Shown here piece by piece: positions 7,730-14,088 of a stretch of DNA of 19,929 bases. The notes below the pieces were generated by a model, which searched no databases, was not told the origin of the DNA, and saw nothing but the letters and a program-made list of their open reading frames with translations. Location: NCBI GenBank assembly GCA_050733695.1, contig JBOHTO010000027.1, positions 1 to 19,929 of the forward strand, in the 5' to 3' direction. Position numbers and translations under genes: made by a program. The DNA is from JBOHTO01 sp050733695 (GTDB taxonomy: Bacteria > Gemmatimonadota > Gemmatimonadetes > Gemmatimonadales > Gemmatimonadaceae). The number at the start of each line of letters is the position of its first letter. Positions within the stretch are counted from its first letter, which is position 1.

Positions 7730-8242
7730 TCAACCCGCCACCTTCCTCACGGTGTCCCAGGTACGGGTCGTGACTTCCTTCCCGAACGTCTTCTCGATGA
7801 GCGTCATGAACACCGGTCCGCGCGGACTCGGGACGTACGCACTGAACACCTCGCCGCCCTCCACGTACAGGACGCGCACCCCATCGACCTCCATCGGGAG
7901 GGAAACCTTCGACCCGGGGCTCTTTCGCAGGAAGGTGACGACCCGCTTCGAGCCCGGCGACAGTCGGAAGGCTCCATAGGGATCGGAGGCGAGTAGCGCA
8001 CGGAGGGCAGCGAGCGGGCGCACGATTGTGAAGAACGTACGGCCAAGTCGCTTCCTCATCGCGGTCTCGGCCTTTCGCTCGAGCGATGTAGCGGGCACCG
8101 CGCGGGCGCTGAACACAACGTTGCCGCTCGAGAGGACCGTTTTCACGTCCGTGAACCCGGCCGCCTCGAAGCACTTCTTCAGCTCCGGCATCTGCGCGTT
8201 GATCGGACTGACGCCTCGGAGGAAGGCGGCGTAGCGTGGCAT
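7730..8242 (-). CDS. DUF1697 domain protein
   Basis: A 170-aa cytoplasmic protein matching the DUF1697 family along its whole length. The hallmark N-terminus is present (MPRYAAFLRGVSPINAQMPE, then LKKCFEAAGFTDVKTVLSSGNVVF, about 21-44), as are a middle strand around VVTFLRKSP and the C-terminal TRTWDTVRKV. Family members fold as ferredoxin-like repeats; their biochemical role is not established. The family start normally reads M-x-x-Y-x-A-F-L-R-G, which fixes ATG 8242. A TAAGTT box ends 6 nt before this ATG, suggesting a leaderless transcript. The gene is divergent from the 118-aa membrane protein and convergent with the tRNA. Confidence 0.9.
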   Translation of the reverse strand: MPRYAAFLRGVSPINAQMPELKKCFEAAGFTDVKTVLSSGNVVFSARAVPATSLERKAETAMRKRLGRTFFTIVRPLAALRALLASDPYGAFRLSPGSKRVVTFLRKSPGSKVSLPMEVDGVRVLYVEGGEVFSAYVPSPRGPVFMTLIEKTFGKEVTTRTWDTVRKVAG

Positions 8243-8248
8243 CGGTGG

Positions 8249-8254
8249 AACTTA
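8249..8254 (-). promoter_or_regulatory. Putative -10 box (TAAGTT), leaderless DUF1697 gene
   Basis: On the minus strand TAAGTT is followed by six bases (CCACCG) and then ATG 8242, so transcription would start at the start codon. No Shine-Dalgarno or clear -35 is seen. The expected -35 position (about 8272-8277) falls in one arm of the inverted repeat at 8272-8293. Confidence 0.45.
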
Positions 8255-8267
8255 CCCTCTTGCTCGC

Positions 8268-8310
8268 GGGCCGGATTCCAGAGACGGAATCCGCCCCCGT
8301 CCTTTTTCTT
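8268..8310 (+). terminator. Inverted repeat plus T-run: terminator, attenuator or operator
   Basis: CGGATTCC (8272-8279) and GGAATCCG (8286-8293) are perfect 8-bp arms around AGAGAC. Past one mismatch, GGG (8268-8270) and CCC (8295-8297) extend the stem. GTCC and then TTTTTCTT (8303-8310) follow, the layout of an intrinsic terminator on the plus strand. It lies between two divergent genes, upstream of the 118-aa gene, so it could attenuate that gene or stop antisense transcription. Alternatively the DNA dyad is an operator over the -35 region of the DUF1697 promoter. Confidence 0.45.
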
Positions 8311-8355
8311 GCGTGCGCGGGCGCAGACTACGAGATTCACGGCGGAGGTAACGCA

Positions 8356-8712
8356 ATGGACCTCGGCTCGATCGAGCGCAGCAGTGAGCCCAATGTGTAC
8401 AAGCTGCTCGCCGAGCGCGCCCGCCGCGCGTCGGACGGTCGACTGGTGGTGTACAGCGTTGTCGGCCTCTCGGCTCTGGTGGTCGTTATCGTGTTTCGAG
8501 TGCAGTGGTGGGGGATCGCGATGCCGTTCGTCGCTCTTGGAGCGTTCGGCCTGTGGGGGATCGCGGAGCGCTCCGAGCGTGAAATACAAACGCGTGCGGC
8601 ACTGCGAGCGCTCGCCGGTGCGCGCTGGATTGCTCTCGTGTCAGGTACCTGCGCGGCGCTACTCACTGGCGCGACCTTCATGGCGGCGGCGCTCGGGAAG
8701 ATGATCTCGTGA
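8356..8712 (+). CDS. Small three-helix membrane protein, unknown function
   Basis: A 118-aa protein I do not recognise. The N-terminal 30 residues are charged and soluble (MDLGSIERSSEPNVYKLLAE, then RARRASDGR). Three hydrophobic helices follow: about 30-48, 51-69 and 91-113, with a charged amphipathic segment (ERSEREIQTRAALRALAGAR, 71-90) between the second and third. ATG 8356 is chosen because GGAGG (8343-8347) precedes it at 8 nt; an upstream in-frame ATG at 8236 would overlap the start of the divergent DUF1697 gene and run through the terminator-like hairpin. The next gene downstream on the same strand is also a small membrane protein, 87 nt away. Confidence 0.75.
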   Translation: MDLGSIERSSEPNVYKLLAERARRASDGRLVVYSVVGLSALVVVIVFRVQWWGIAMPFVALGAFGLWGIAERSEREIQTRAALRALAGARWIALVSGTCAALLTGATFMAAALGKMIS

Positions 8713-8734
8713 CTTCATGGCGCTTTGTGACCGA

Positions 8735-8796
8735 CGGCTCCGCAGCAGTGCATAGACCGCGGGCTGGACACTGACAATCCTCTTCCAGCGGAGCCG
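8735..8796 (+). promoter_or_regulatory. Inverted repeat masking the ribosome site of the 8800 gene
   Basis: CGGCTCCGC (8735-8743) is the exact reverse complement of GCGGAGCCG (8788-8796), which contains the GGAG ribosome site of ATG 8800. In RNA this 9-bp GC-rich stem would close a 44-nt loop and hide the site. Inside the loop GCTGGA (8763-8768) can pair with TCCAGC (8784-8789), which overlaps the outer stem by two bases. The arrangement resembles a translational switch; no known riboswitch or thermometer class was recognised. Confidence 0.45.
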
Positions 8797-8799
8797 GAC

Positions 8800-9183
8800 A
8801 TGCACTTCCTGAAGTCAAAAACGCACGGAGTTCTTGATCTCCTCACGGTGGTCGCGTTCGCCGCGGCGCCGTCGATCGTCGGATTTGCAGGACTTCCAGC
8901 CACGATATGTTACGCGCTCGCTGCGATCCACCTTGTTCTGACGCTCGGCACCGCGTTCCCGCTCGGCGTCGTCAAGGTCGTGCCGCTTTACATGCACGGG
9001 ATGATCGAGCTCGCAGTCGGCGCTCTGCTTCTTGTGGTTCCGTGGTTGCTCGGCTTCGCGGATCTTCTTCTGGCACGAAATTTCTACATCGCCGCCGGGC
9101 TGGTGATTCTGATCGTCTGGTTCTTCAGTGACTACCGTGCGGATGCGGGTGGGCACTCGGTAGGTCAGCAGCCACACCGCTAG
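8800..9183 (+). CDS. Four-helix membrane protein, SPW-repeat-like
   Basis: A 127-aa integral membrane protein with four hydrophobic segments (about 11-31, 34-56, 66-88 and 93-110) arranged as two similar halves. The second half carries VVPWLLGF, resembling the SPW-repeat family of small bacterial membrane proteins (S/P-P-W-hydrophobic-G-F). The first half has a corresponding AAAPSIVGF, supporting an internal duplication. The C-terminal 17 residues are polar. The function is unknown. ATG 8800 follows GCGGAG with 6-7 nt spacing, and that site is part of an inverted repeat. It converges with the GGDEF gene, the stops being 23 nt apart. Confidence 0.75.
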   Translation: MHFLKSKTHGVLDLLTVVAFAAAPSIVGFAGLPATICYALAAIHLVLTLGTAFPLGVVKVVPLYMHGMIELAVGALLLVVPWLLGFADLLLARNFYIAAGLVILIVWFFSDYRADAGGHSVGQQPHR

Positions 9184-9206
9184 CCCTTCATGGGCAGCGC
9201 TCGCCC

Positions 9207-10403
9207 TCACCACTCCACCCTGTTCCGCCCCGCTTCCTTCGCCCTGTACAGCGCACGGTCCGCGGCCTTGATGATGTCGTTCGCCGTGACGCGTCCATTG
9301 GTCGCCTCCGCCACACCGATGCTCACCGTGACCGCCAGACGTTTCGTTCCGCGTGTTTTCGCAGGCCTCTTCGGCTTGCGTCGGGGACGACCGGCGCCGC
9401 GCACAATGAAGCCGGTGTCTTCAACATCCGCGCGCACCGCGTCGATCCACGGAATGCTATCTCGCAGGCGCTGACCGGGAAAGAGAAGTGTGAACTCCTC
9501 TCCCCCGTAGCGAAAGGCGCGCCCGCCACCGCCGACATGTGCCAGCCGCGTTGCCACGAGCCGGAGAACCTGATCCCCCACATCGTGGCCGTGACGATCG
9601 TTGAACTGCTTGAAGTGATCGACGTCGACCATCGCGACGGTGTACTCGCTGCCCGCCCGCTGCAGCGCCTCACCCAGCGCGCGCCGGCCGGGGAGTCCCG
9701 TGAGGTCGTCGTGGTACGCCATCGAGTACGCACTCTCGATCGCGGCCACGATGAGTATCAGCCCGGCGGTCGCGAAGTAGAACGTCGTCGTGCCGTCAGG
9801 CCGCGCGGCGTTGAGCGCTGCGACCGAAGCCGCGGTAGCCCACAGGAATCCCCGCGTGACGGGATCGGGACGGAACAGTGTACGTATCGCGAGCATGACG
9901 AGCACGATGGCGAACAGCACCAGCGCCGGCTGCGCGAGCGGGCTCCACCCGGCTGGCCACACGGCGAACAAACGGAGTTCGAAGCTGCTCTCCGGTACGA
10001 CCGGATACGAGCGGTACAGCATCCACACCAACGCGGACTGAGCGAGGATCGCAGCGATACGCAGCAGACCAGCGGATGTGAGCGCGCTGCGGTCGCGCAG
10101 GAACGCGAGCGCCACGAGATTCAGCGGAAGGAGCAGCGCGATCGAGTGGAAGACGACGAGCGTCGCACCCCCACCATCGGCGACGGTGTCGCTCGCCGCT
10201 CCGACCACTTCGTTCGCAGCGAGTACCAGCCCGCGATCGGCCAGCGCAAGCACGATAAGGGCGAGCAGCAACCGCGTCCGATGAAAGCGCCAGCTCAGAA
10301 TCGCGCCGGCCGCCAGCACCACGAGCGGGTACGCGCGCACGAACGCGGCCGCTCGTTCGTTCGGCAATCCCCACGCGACGAACGCCACCGCGAGCAGAAG
10401 CAC
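9207..10403 (-). CDS. Membrane-bound GGDEF diguanylate cyclase
   Basis: A 398-aa protein with an N-terminal membrane domain of about seven or eight hydrophobic helices (residues 1-225) and a C-terminal GGDEF domain (about 230-398). The active site is intact: DDLTGLPGRR (232-241), the metal-binding MVDVDHFKQFND (258-269), RYGGEEF (298-304) and VSIGVAE (360-366). It should make cyclic di-GMP from two GTP. The product-inhibition I-site (RxxD, nine residues before GGEEF) is missing; GGGG occupies 291-294. A basic insert (GRPRRKPKRPAKTRGTKR, about 338-355) lies in the second half. The membrane part is not a named sensor I can identify. The start is uncertain: GTG 10403 has no ribosome site, whereas an in-frame CTG at 10442 follows GGAG at 9 nt and would add 13 residues. 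Confidence 0.92.
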   Translation of the reverse strand: MLLLAVAFVAWGLPNERAAAFVRAYPLVVLAAGAILSWRFHRTRLLLALIVLALADRGLVLAANEVVGAASDTVADGGGATLVVFHSIALLLPLNLVALAFLRDRSALTSAGLLRIAAILAQSALVWMLYRSYPVVPESSFELRLFAVWPAGWSPLAQPALVLFAIVLVMLAIRTLFRPDPVTRGFLWATAASVAALNAARPDGTTTFYFATAGLILIVAAIESAYSMAYHDDLTGLPGRRALGEALQRAGSEYTVAMVDVDHFKQFNDRHGHDVGDQVLRLVATRLAHVGGGGRAFRYGGEEFTLLFPGQRLRDSIPWIDAVRADVEDTGFIVRGAGRPRRKPKRPAKTRGTKRLAVTVSIGVAEATNGRVTANDIIKAADRALYRAKEAGRNRVEW

Positions 10404-10496
10404 GATAGCGTCCGGGATGGCAAGCCGAGCGATTGTTCTCAGTATTCTGCGCTCCGGTAGATGCGGCGCTGTACACGGGATGCGTCCGTCGTCGCA

Positions 10497-10523
10497 TGGA
10501 TTCCCGTTGTCGCGGGAATGACA
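10497..10523. repeat. REP-like short palindrome (ATTCCCG...CGGGAAT)
   Basis: Arms ATTCCCG (10500-10506) and CGGGAAT (10513-10519) flank TTGTCG, within the wider form TGG-arm-loop-arm-GACA. This closely matches the short extragenic palindrome with TGGATTCCCG and CGGGAATGAC ends that I recall being dispersed through many bacterial genomes. It lies in the 450-base gap upstream of the GGDEF gene. One copy is seen here. Confidence 0.55.
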
Positions 10524-10792
10524 ACCCGAGCCGCCGCCGGCATGTTCGTGACCCGCTGGAGCGGCCAGCCCGACGCGCGCACCGCTCCCGCCGCGAAAGG
10601 CGGATGGTCACCGGCGGAGGAAGGTAACCGCTCTCCGGGGCGGACGCCGGAACGGGTCCGATCGATCCCGCGATGGATCGGCTCGCCGGACGCTTCCCAT
10701 TGTGAGCCGCGGGTACGCCCACCAGCTTCAGAGCCAGTTCGGGCCGAGTAAGCCGCCCCCGGACGCCGAGGCACGCGATATGAAAGGTGGAC

Positions 10793-10808
10793 TGTGACCT
10801 GGATCACG
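10793..10808 (+). promoter_or_regulatory. CRP/FNR-family-like operator half-site pair
   Basis: TGTGA (10793-10797), six bases, then TCACG (10804-10808) matches nine of ten core positions of the TGTGA-N6-TCACA dyad bound by CRP-type regulators. It ends 47 bases before ATG 10856. No good -10 box was recognised between it and the gene, so its role as activator or repressor site is open. Confidence 0.35.
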
Positions 10809-10855
10809 AGGAATCGATGGGAGCAGGATTGATAGCCGGCGGGGTGCGCTGAGCG

Positions 10856-11128
10856 ATGTCACACAGAGTGTTTCACGACGCCGACGGCCGTGAATGGCAG
10901 GTGTGGGATGTTGTGCCGAGCAAACCGGTCGGGCACACGCTGGAAGGTGGCTGGCTCGCGTTCGAGTCGCTGACAGAGCGGCGGCGACTCACACCCCTGC
11001 CTCTGTACTGGGCGAAGGCTTCGGATGATGAGCTCGAGCGGCTGCTGCAGCAGGCGCGACCGGTCACGGGGCGGCATCCCCCGCAGATGCCGGAGCAGCC
11101 GGGCGAGCAACCGAGCAAACAGCCCTGA
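10856..11128 (+). CDS. Conserved-looking 90-aa hypothetical protein
   Basis: A 90-aa soluble protein. Residues 3-50 have the look of a compact beta-rich domain: VFHDADGREWQVWDVVP, then GGWLAFES, then RRRLTPLPLYW. SDDELERLLQQARPV (about 56-70) is probably a helix, and the tail is Pro/Gln-rich. I have an impression of similar short proteins in Gemmatimonadota (W-x-V-W-D-V-x-P, G-W-L-x-F-E-S, R-R-R-L-x-P-x-P) but cannot assign a function. ATG 10856 has only a weak ribosome site (GGGG about 11 nt upstream). The gene is followed 44 nt later by the YfiT/BstA homologue, so an operon is likely. Confidence 0.72.
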   Translation: MSHRVFHDADGREWQVWDVVPSKPVGHTLEGGWLAFESLTERRRLTPLPLYWAKASDDELERLLQQARPVTGRHPPQMPEQPGEQPSKQP

Positions 11129-11172
11129 TCGAACCAGGTTCGATGCCGCCCGCCGCACCAGGAGGAATCAAC

Positions 11173-11703
11173 ATGGCCGACCTTCGCTACCCGATTGGAA
11201 AGGCCGACATCCGAAGGGACGTCTCCGGCGCCCAGCGCGCCGAGTGGATCGAAGACATCGCGAACACGCCGGCTGCGCTTCGCGACGCTGTTCAGGGTCT
11301 CACGCCTGATCAGCTCGCGACCCCGTACAGGCCGGGCGGGTGGACGGTGCAACAGGTCGTTCATCATCTGCCCGACAGTCATCTCAACGCGTACACACGA
11401 TTCAAGCTCGCCCTCACGGAGGACGAGCCGACGATCAAACCGTACGACGAGGCGAAGTGGGCGGAGCTGCCCGACTCCGTGGATACGCCAGTTGATGTGT
11501 CCCTCACGCTTCTCGATGCACTGCACGCGAGGTGGGTGACGCTCCTCCGCTCGCTCGGCCCCACGGAGCTGAAGCGCGGCTTCCGCCACCCCGAGCACGG
11601 CCGCGTTCTCACGCTGGAAGAGACGCTCTCCCTGTATTCCTGGCACGGGCGGCACCACGTGGCGCACATCACCGCACTGCGCGAACGGGAAGGGTGGCGC
11701 TGA
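11173..11703 (+). CDS. yfiT: YfiT/BstA-type DinB-family metal-dependent protein
   Basis: A 176-aa four-helix-bundle protein closely resembling Bacillus subtilis YfiT (178 aa), now described as a bacillithiol S-transferase (BstA). Matching blocks are LRYPIGKADIR (4-14), TPYRPGGWTVQQVVHHLPDS (50-69), H70-LNAYTRFKLAL, and the C-terminal W157-HGRHHVAHI. The metal-binding histidines are expected among His64/65 and His158, 161 and 165, and all are present. The family conjugates thiols to electrophiles or detoxifies them; which thiol is used here is unknown, since bacillithiol synthesis is not shown in this window. ATG 11173 follows a strong AGGAGG at 11159-11164. It forms a probable operon with the 90-aa gene. 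Confidence 0.9.
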   Translation: MADLRYPIGKADIRRDVSGAQRAEWIEDIANTPAALRDAVQGLTPDQLATPYRPGGWTVQQVVHHLPDSHLNAYTRFKLALTEDEPTIKPYDEAKWAELPDSVDTPVDVSLTLLDALHARWVTLLRSLGPTELKRGFRHPEHGRVLTLEETLSLYSWHGRHHVAHITALREREGWR

Positions 11704-11749
11704 CCGCACGCCCCACGCGAGATCAGCCGAATGCCGTGACTGCACGACG

Positions 11750-11774
11750 TATATTCAATCGGGATGATCCCGAT
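11750..11774 (+). promoter_or_regulatory. Putative -10 box and 17-bp perfect dyad operator
   Basis: TATATT (11750-11755) is a 5/6 match to a -10 box. Beginning 3 nt later, ATCGGGATGATCCCGAT (11758-11774) is a perfect inverted repeat with 8-bp arms around one base. It covers the expected transcription start, the usual place for a repressor operator. The -35 is not evident. The controlled genes would be the DUF411 lipoprotein gene (ATG 11838) and the overlapping TPR gene. I do not recognise the motif as the box of a named regulator. Confidence 0.5.
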
Positions 11775-11837
11775 GCAGAACTACACCGGCCGTCGCGGGT
11801 ATTCCTGAATGACTGCATCCATTTTCCGGAGCGACAG

Positions 11838-12386
11838 ATGATGCCCGACGTTCATGGTCTCCGCCGCCTTCTCCCACTCGCGATCGCCGGGCTCACGCTG
11901 TCGGGCTGCGCAGGCGACGGTGAGAGCGCGGCCGCACGCGAGCCGGCGATGCTCGCGAAAGCAGACGCGGCAGCGCCGTCGCGCACGACCAACACATCTC
12001 CGCCTGCGATTCCGGACACAGCGGTGATCACGGTGTACAAGAGCGCGACCTGCGGCTGCTGCGCGAAGTGGGTGGACCATCTCAGGGCGAACGGGTTCCG
12101 CGTGGATGCGCGGGACACGGACAACATGGGTGAGGTCAAGCTGGCGACAGGAGTGCCGGCGAGACTCCGGTCCTGCCACACTGCGGTCATCGGTCCGTAC
12201 GTGGTGGAAGGGCACGTACCCGCCGACGTGATCCGGCGACTGCTCGAGGAACGGCCGGCCATCGCAGGACTCGCCGTTCCCGGAATGCCGATGGGCTCAC
12301 CGGGAATGGAGGGACCGAACCTGGAGAGCTACGATGTTCTCGCGTTCGAGGCGAACGGCGAGACGAGCGTGTTCGCGACTCGCTGA
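11838..12386 (+). CDS. DUF411 (CopG-like) copper-type lipoprotein
   Basis: A 182-aa predicted lipoprotein. The signal is RRLLPLAIAGLTLSGC with lipobox LSGC and lipidated Cys24. A linker of about 35 residues rich in Ala/Thr/Pro leads to a DUF411 domain (about 62-182): VITVYKSATCGCCAKWVDHL with the CxCC metal motif (Cys72, 74, 75), GVPARLRSCHTAVI (Cys113-His114), VVEGHVPADVI, and the Met-rich VPGMPMGSPGMEG (148-159). DUF411 proteins such as Pseudomonas/Vibrio CopG have a thioredoxin-like fold and bind copper through CxCC, serving periplasmic copper tolerance. All key residues are present. ATG 11838 (or the adjacent ATG 11841) follows GGAG at 6 nt. Its stop overlaps the next start by one base, indicating translational coupling. 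A perfect dyad at the predicted promoter suggests repression by a dimeric regulator. Confidence 0.92.
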   Translation: MMPDVHGLRRLLPLAIAGLTLSGCAGDGESAAAREPAMLAKADAAAPSRTTNTSPPAIPDTAVITVYKSATCGCCAKWVDHLRANGFRVDARDTDNMGEVKLATGVPARLRSCHTAVIGPYVVEGHVPADVIRRLLEERPAIAGLAVPGMPMGSPGMEGPNLESYDVLAFEANGETSVFATR

Positions 12387-13399
12387 TGACGGCGCCACTC
12401 CTGCGCTCACGTGTGCTCGCGCCGCTGCTGTTCGTCGCGACAGTATTCGCCGGTACAGCGCCCAGCGCTGGCGCACAGGGTACGACATCCGGCCAGCTCG
12501 ACGCCGGTATTGCGTTGTTCGACCAGCGGCGCTACGCCGACGCGCGTACCCGGCTTCGCGAGGCGGCCGAGTCCGGCGCGACGGAAGCGGAAGCGTCCTA
12601 CTATCTGGGCCGGATCGCGCTCGTGGAGGGCAACCCCAAGGCCGGAGTGCACTGGCTCGAACGCGCCATCGAGCGCGAGCCGCGTCGCGCGGACTACCAC
12701 CGCTGGCTGGGACGCGCCTACGCGCGCGAGGCGTTGCGCGCGGGCAGATTCCGCCAGGCGATGCTCGCTGGCCGTATTCGCGACTCGTTCGAGAGAGCGG
12801 TCGTCCTGGATCCGCGCGAAGTGGAAGCGCGACTCGACCTGGTACAGTTCTATCTCGTGGCGCCGTCGATCGTGGGTGGCAGCGAGGACAAGGCGCGCGA
12901 GCAGGCGGCGCAGATCGCGAAGCTCAATGAATACCGCGGCGCGATAGCCGCAGGATGGGTGAGCGAGGACGCCGGCCAGATGGCCGAGGCGGAGCAGTCG
13001 TACCGCGATGCAATCCGCGATTACCCGGACAGCAGCGCCGCGTACATCGCGCTCGGCACGCTCTTCCAGCGGAACGAGGAGTACGACCGCGCCTTTGACG
13101 TGTTCGAGGAGCTGCTGCGCGCGCAGCCGTCCGAGCGTGCCGCGTACTACCACATCGGGCGCACGGGCTCGGTGTCCGGCGAGCGCCTCGACGAGGCCGA
13201 AGCCGCGCTGCGGCGTTACTTGGCGCATCCGCCCGGCGAGGCGGACCCGTCGCTCGCATCGGCGCACTATCGGCTCGGCTTGATCTACGAACGGCAGGGG
13301 CGCGTGGACATGGCGAGGAAAGAATATGAGGCGACGGTGCGACTCGATCCCACGCAGAAGGACGCCGAGGATGCACTCGAGCGGATCGGCGACGACTGA
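12386..13399 (+). CDS. Exported tetratricopeptide-repeat protein
   Basis: A 337-aa protein with an N-terminal signal peptide (about 1-30, ending SAGAQG) followed by TPR units: LDAGIALFDQRRYADARTRL (38-57), EASYYLGRIALVEGNPKAGV (about 69-88), RADYHRWLGRAYAREAL, a central helical block, then SAAYIALGTLFQRNEEYDRA (about 214-233) and SAHYRLGLIYERQGRVDMARKEY (about 294-316). TPR arrays are protein-interaction scaffolds, here outside the cytoplasm. No catalytic motif is visible. The start codon overlaps the DUF411 stop (TGATG), so the two proteins are probably made together and may act together; a role in copper handling is inference from this coupling only. Confidence 0.88.
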   Translation: MTAPLLRSRVLAPLLFVATVFAGTAPSAGAQGTTSGQLDAGIALFDQRRYADARTRLREAAESGATEAEASYYLGRIALVEGNPKAGVHWLERAIEREPRRADYHRWLGRAYAREALRAGRFRQAMLAGRIRDSFERAVVLDPREVEARLDLVQFYLVAPSIVGGSEDKAREQAAQIAKLNEYRGAIAAGWVSEDAGQMAEAEQSYRDAIRDYPDSSAAYIALGTLFQRNEEYDRAFDVFEELLRAQPSERAAYYHIGRTGSVSGERLDEAEAALRRYLAHPPGEADPSLASAHYRLGLIYERQGRVDMARKEYEATVRLDPTQKDAEDALERIGDD

Positions 13400-13533
13400 T
13401 CGGCGGCGCGAGCGAGTTGCAGATCCGAACCGCGGAATGACGCACTCGGTATCCATCTTGCCACACTCATGACACCAGCGCGCGCCGCGCTCACTGCACG
13501 CTGCGCTATCCAATGGCAAACAGTGGAGGACAG

Positions 13534-14070
13534 ATGCGAGTCCTGATGTCTCTGATCGCTTCATTTCTGCTCGGCGGCTGCTCCATATTCAACCGGGGGT
13601 CGGACGTCGAGGCCACGCCCGTCGAATCCGTGAGGGTGACACTGGCGAATTCATCCAGCGAGACGGTGGGCGAAGCGCTGCTGCGACAGACGGTGCGCGG
13701 CGTCCTCATCACGCTTGATCTCTCGGCGGTGCCGCCCGGCACGCACGCGATGCACATCCACTCGGTGGGGCAGTGCGACCCGCCCGCGTTCGACTCGGCG
13801 GGTGACCACTTCAATCCTGCCGGCCGGAGCCACGGTGCCCTCGACCCGCAGGGCATGCATGCCGGCGACCTTCCCAACGTTCACGCGCCGGAGAGCGGGC
13901 GGCTCAGAGTCGACGTGCTTGTGGAGAATGTCATGCTGGCGGGCGGAGAGAACGGTCTCTTTGACGCCGATGGCTCCTCTCTTGTGATACACACCTTCGC
14001 CGATGACTACCGCACGGATCCGTCCGGGAACGCGGGTTCGCGCATCGCGTGCGGGGTCATCGGGCCGTAG
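13534..14070 (+). CDS. sodC: Cu/Zn superoxide dismutase lipoprotein, SodC
   Basis: A 178-aa envelope superoxide dismutase that converts superoxide to oxygen and peroxide. The signal ends in lipobox LGGC (13-16), so it is probably lipid-anchored at Cys16. All metal ligands are visible: copper by His74, His76, His92 and His153; zinc by His92, His100, His109 and Asp112. Signature blocks are GTHAMHIHSVGQC, GDHFNPAGRSHG and GMHAGDLPN. The disulfide pair Cys81/Cys173 is present (GNAGSRIACGVIG). Length and residues are normal for bacterial SodC. ATG 13534 is chosen over ATG 13513 because GGAGG (13525-13529) precedes it and the signal peptide then starts correctly. It lies 134 nt after the TPR gene and converges with the phosphoesterase gene. 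Its copper need fits the DUF411 gene nearby. Confidence 0.96.
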   Translation: MRVLMSLIASFLLGGCSIFNRGSDVEATPVESVRVTLANSSSETVGEALLRQTVRGVLITLDLSAVPPGTHAMHIHSVGQCDPPAFDSAGDHFNPAGRSHGALDPQGMHAGDLPNVHAPESGRLRVDVLVENVMLAGGENGLFDADGSSLVIHTFADDYRTDPSGNAGSRIACGVIGP

Positions 14071-14088
14071 GAGCGCGACCCGCCGCGA

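Larger units (their letters stand above)
10404..10855. other. Intergenic region of about 450 bases
   Basis: This gap separates the divergent GGDEF gene and the 90-aa protein gene. It holds the REP-like palindrome at 10497-10523 and a CRP/FNR-like dyad at 10793-10808. AATACT on the minus strand (10439-10444) could be a -10 for the GGDEF gene. Open frames within it (for example 10461-10751) have no recognisable protein features and are probably incidental in GC-rich DNA. No riboswitch class was recognised. Confidence 0.6.

Noticed and set aside
10610..10640. Possible riboswitch around GGTCACC and GGTAACC in the gap before the 90-aa gene
   Set aside because: Only short self-complementary words are present; none of the conserved cores of common riboswitch classes is visible.
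12407..13564. A 385-codon minus-strand open frame opposite the TPR gene
   Set aside because: The plus-strand TPR protein has a signal peptide, repeats and a coupled start; the opposite frame has none of these.
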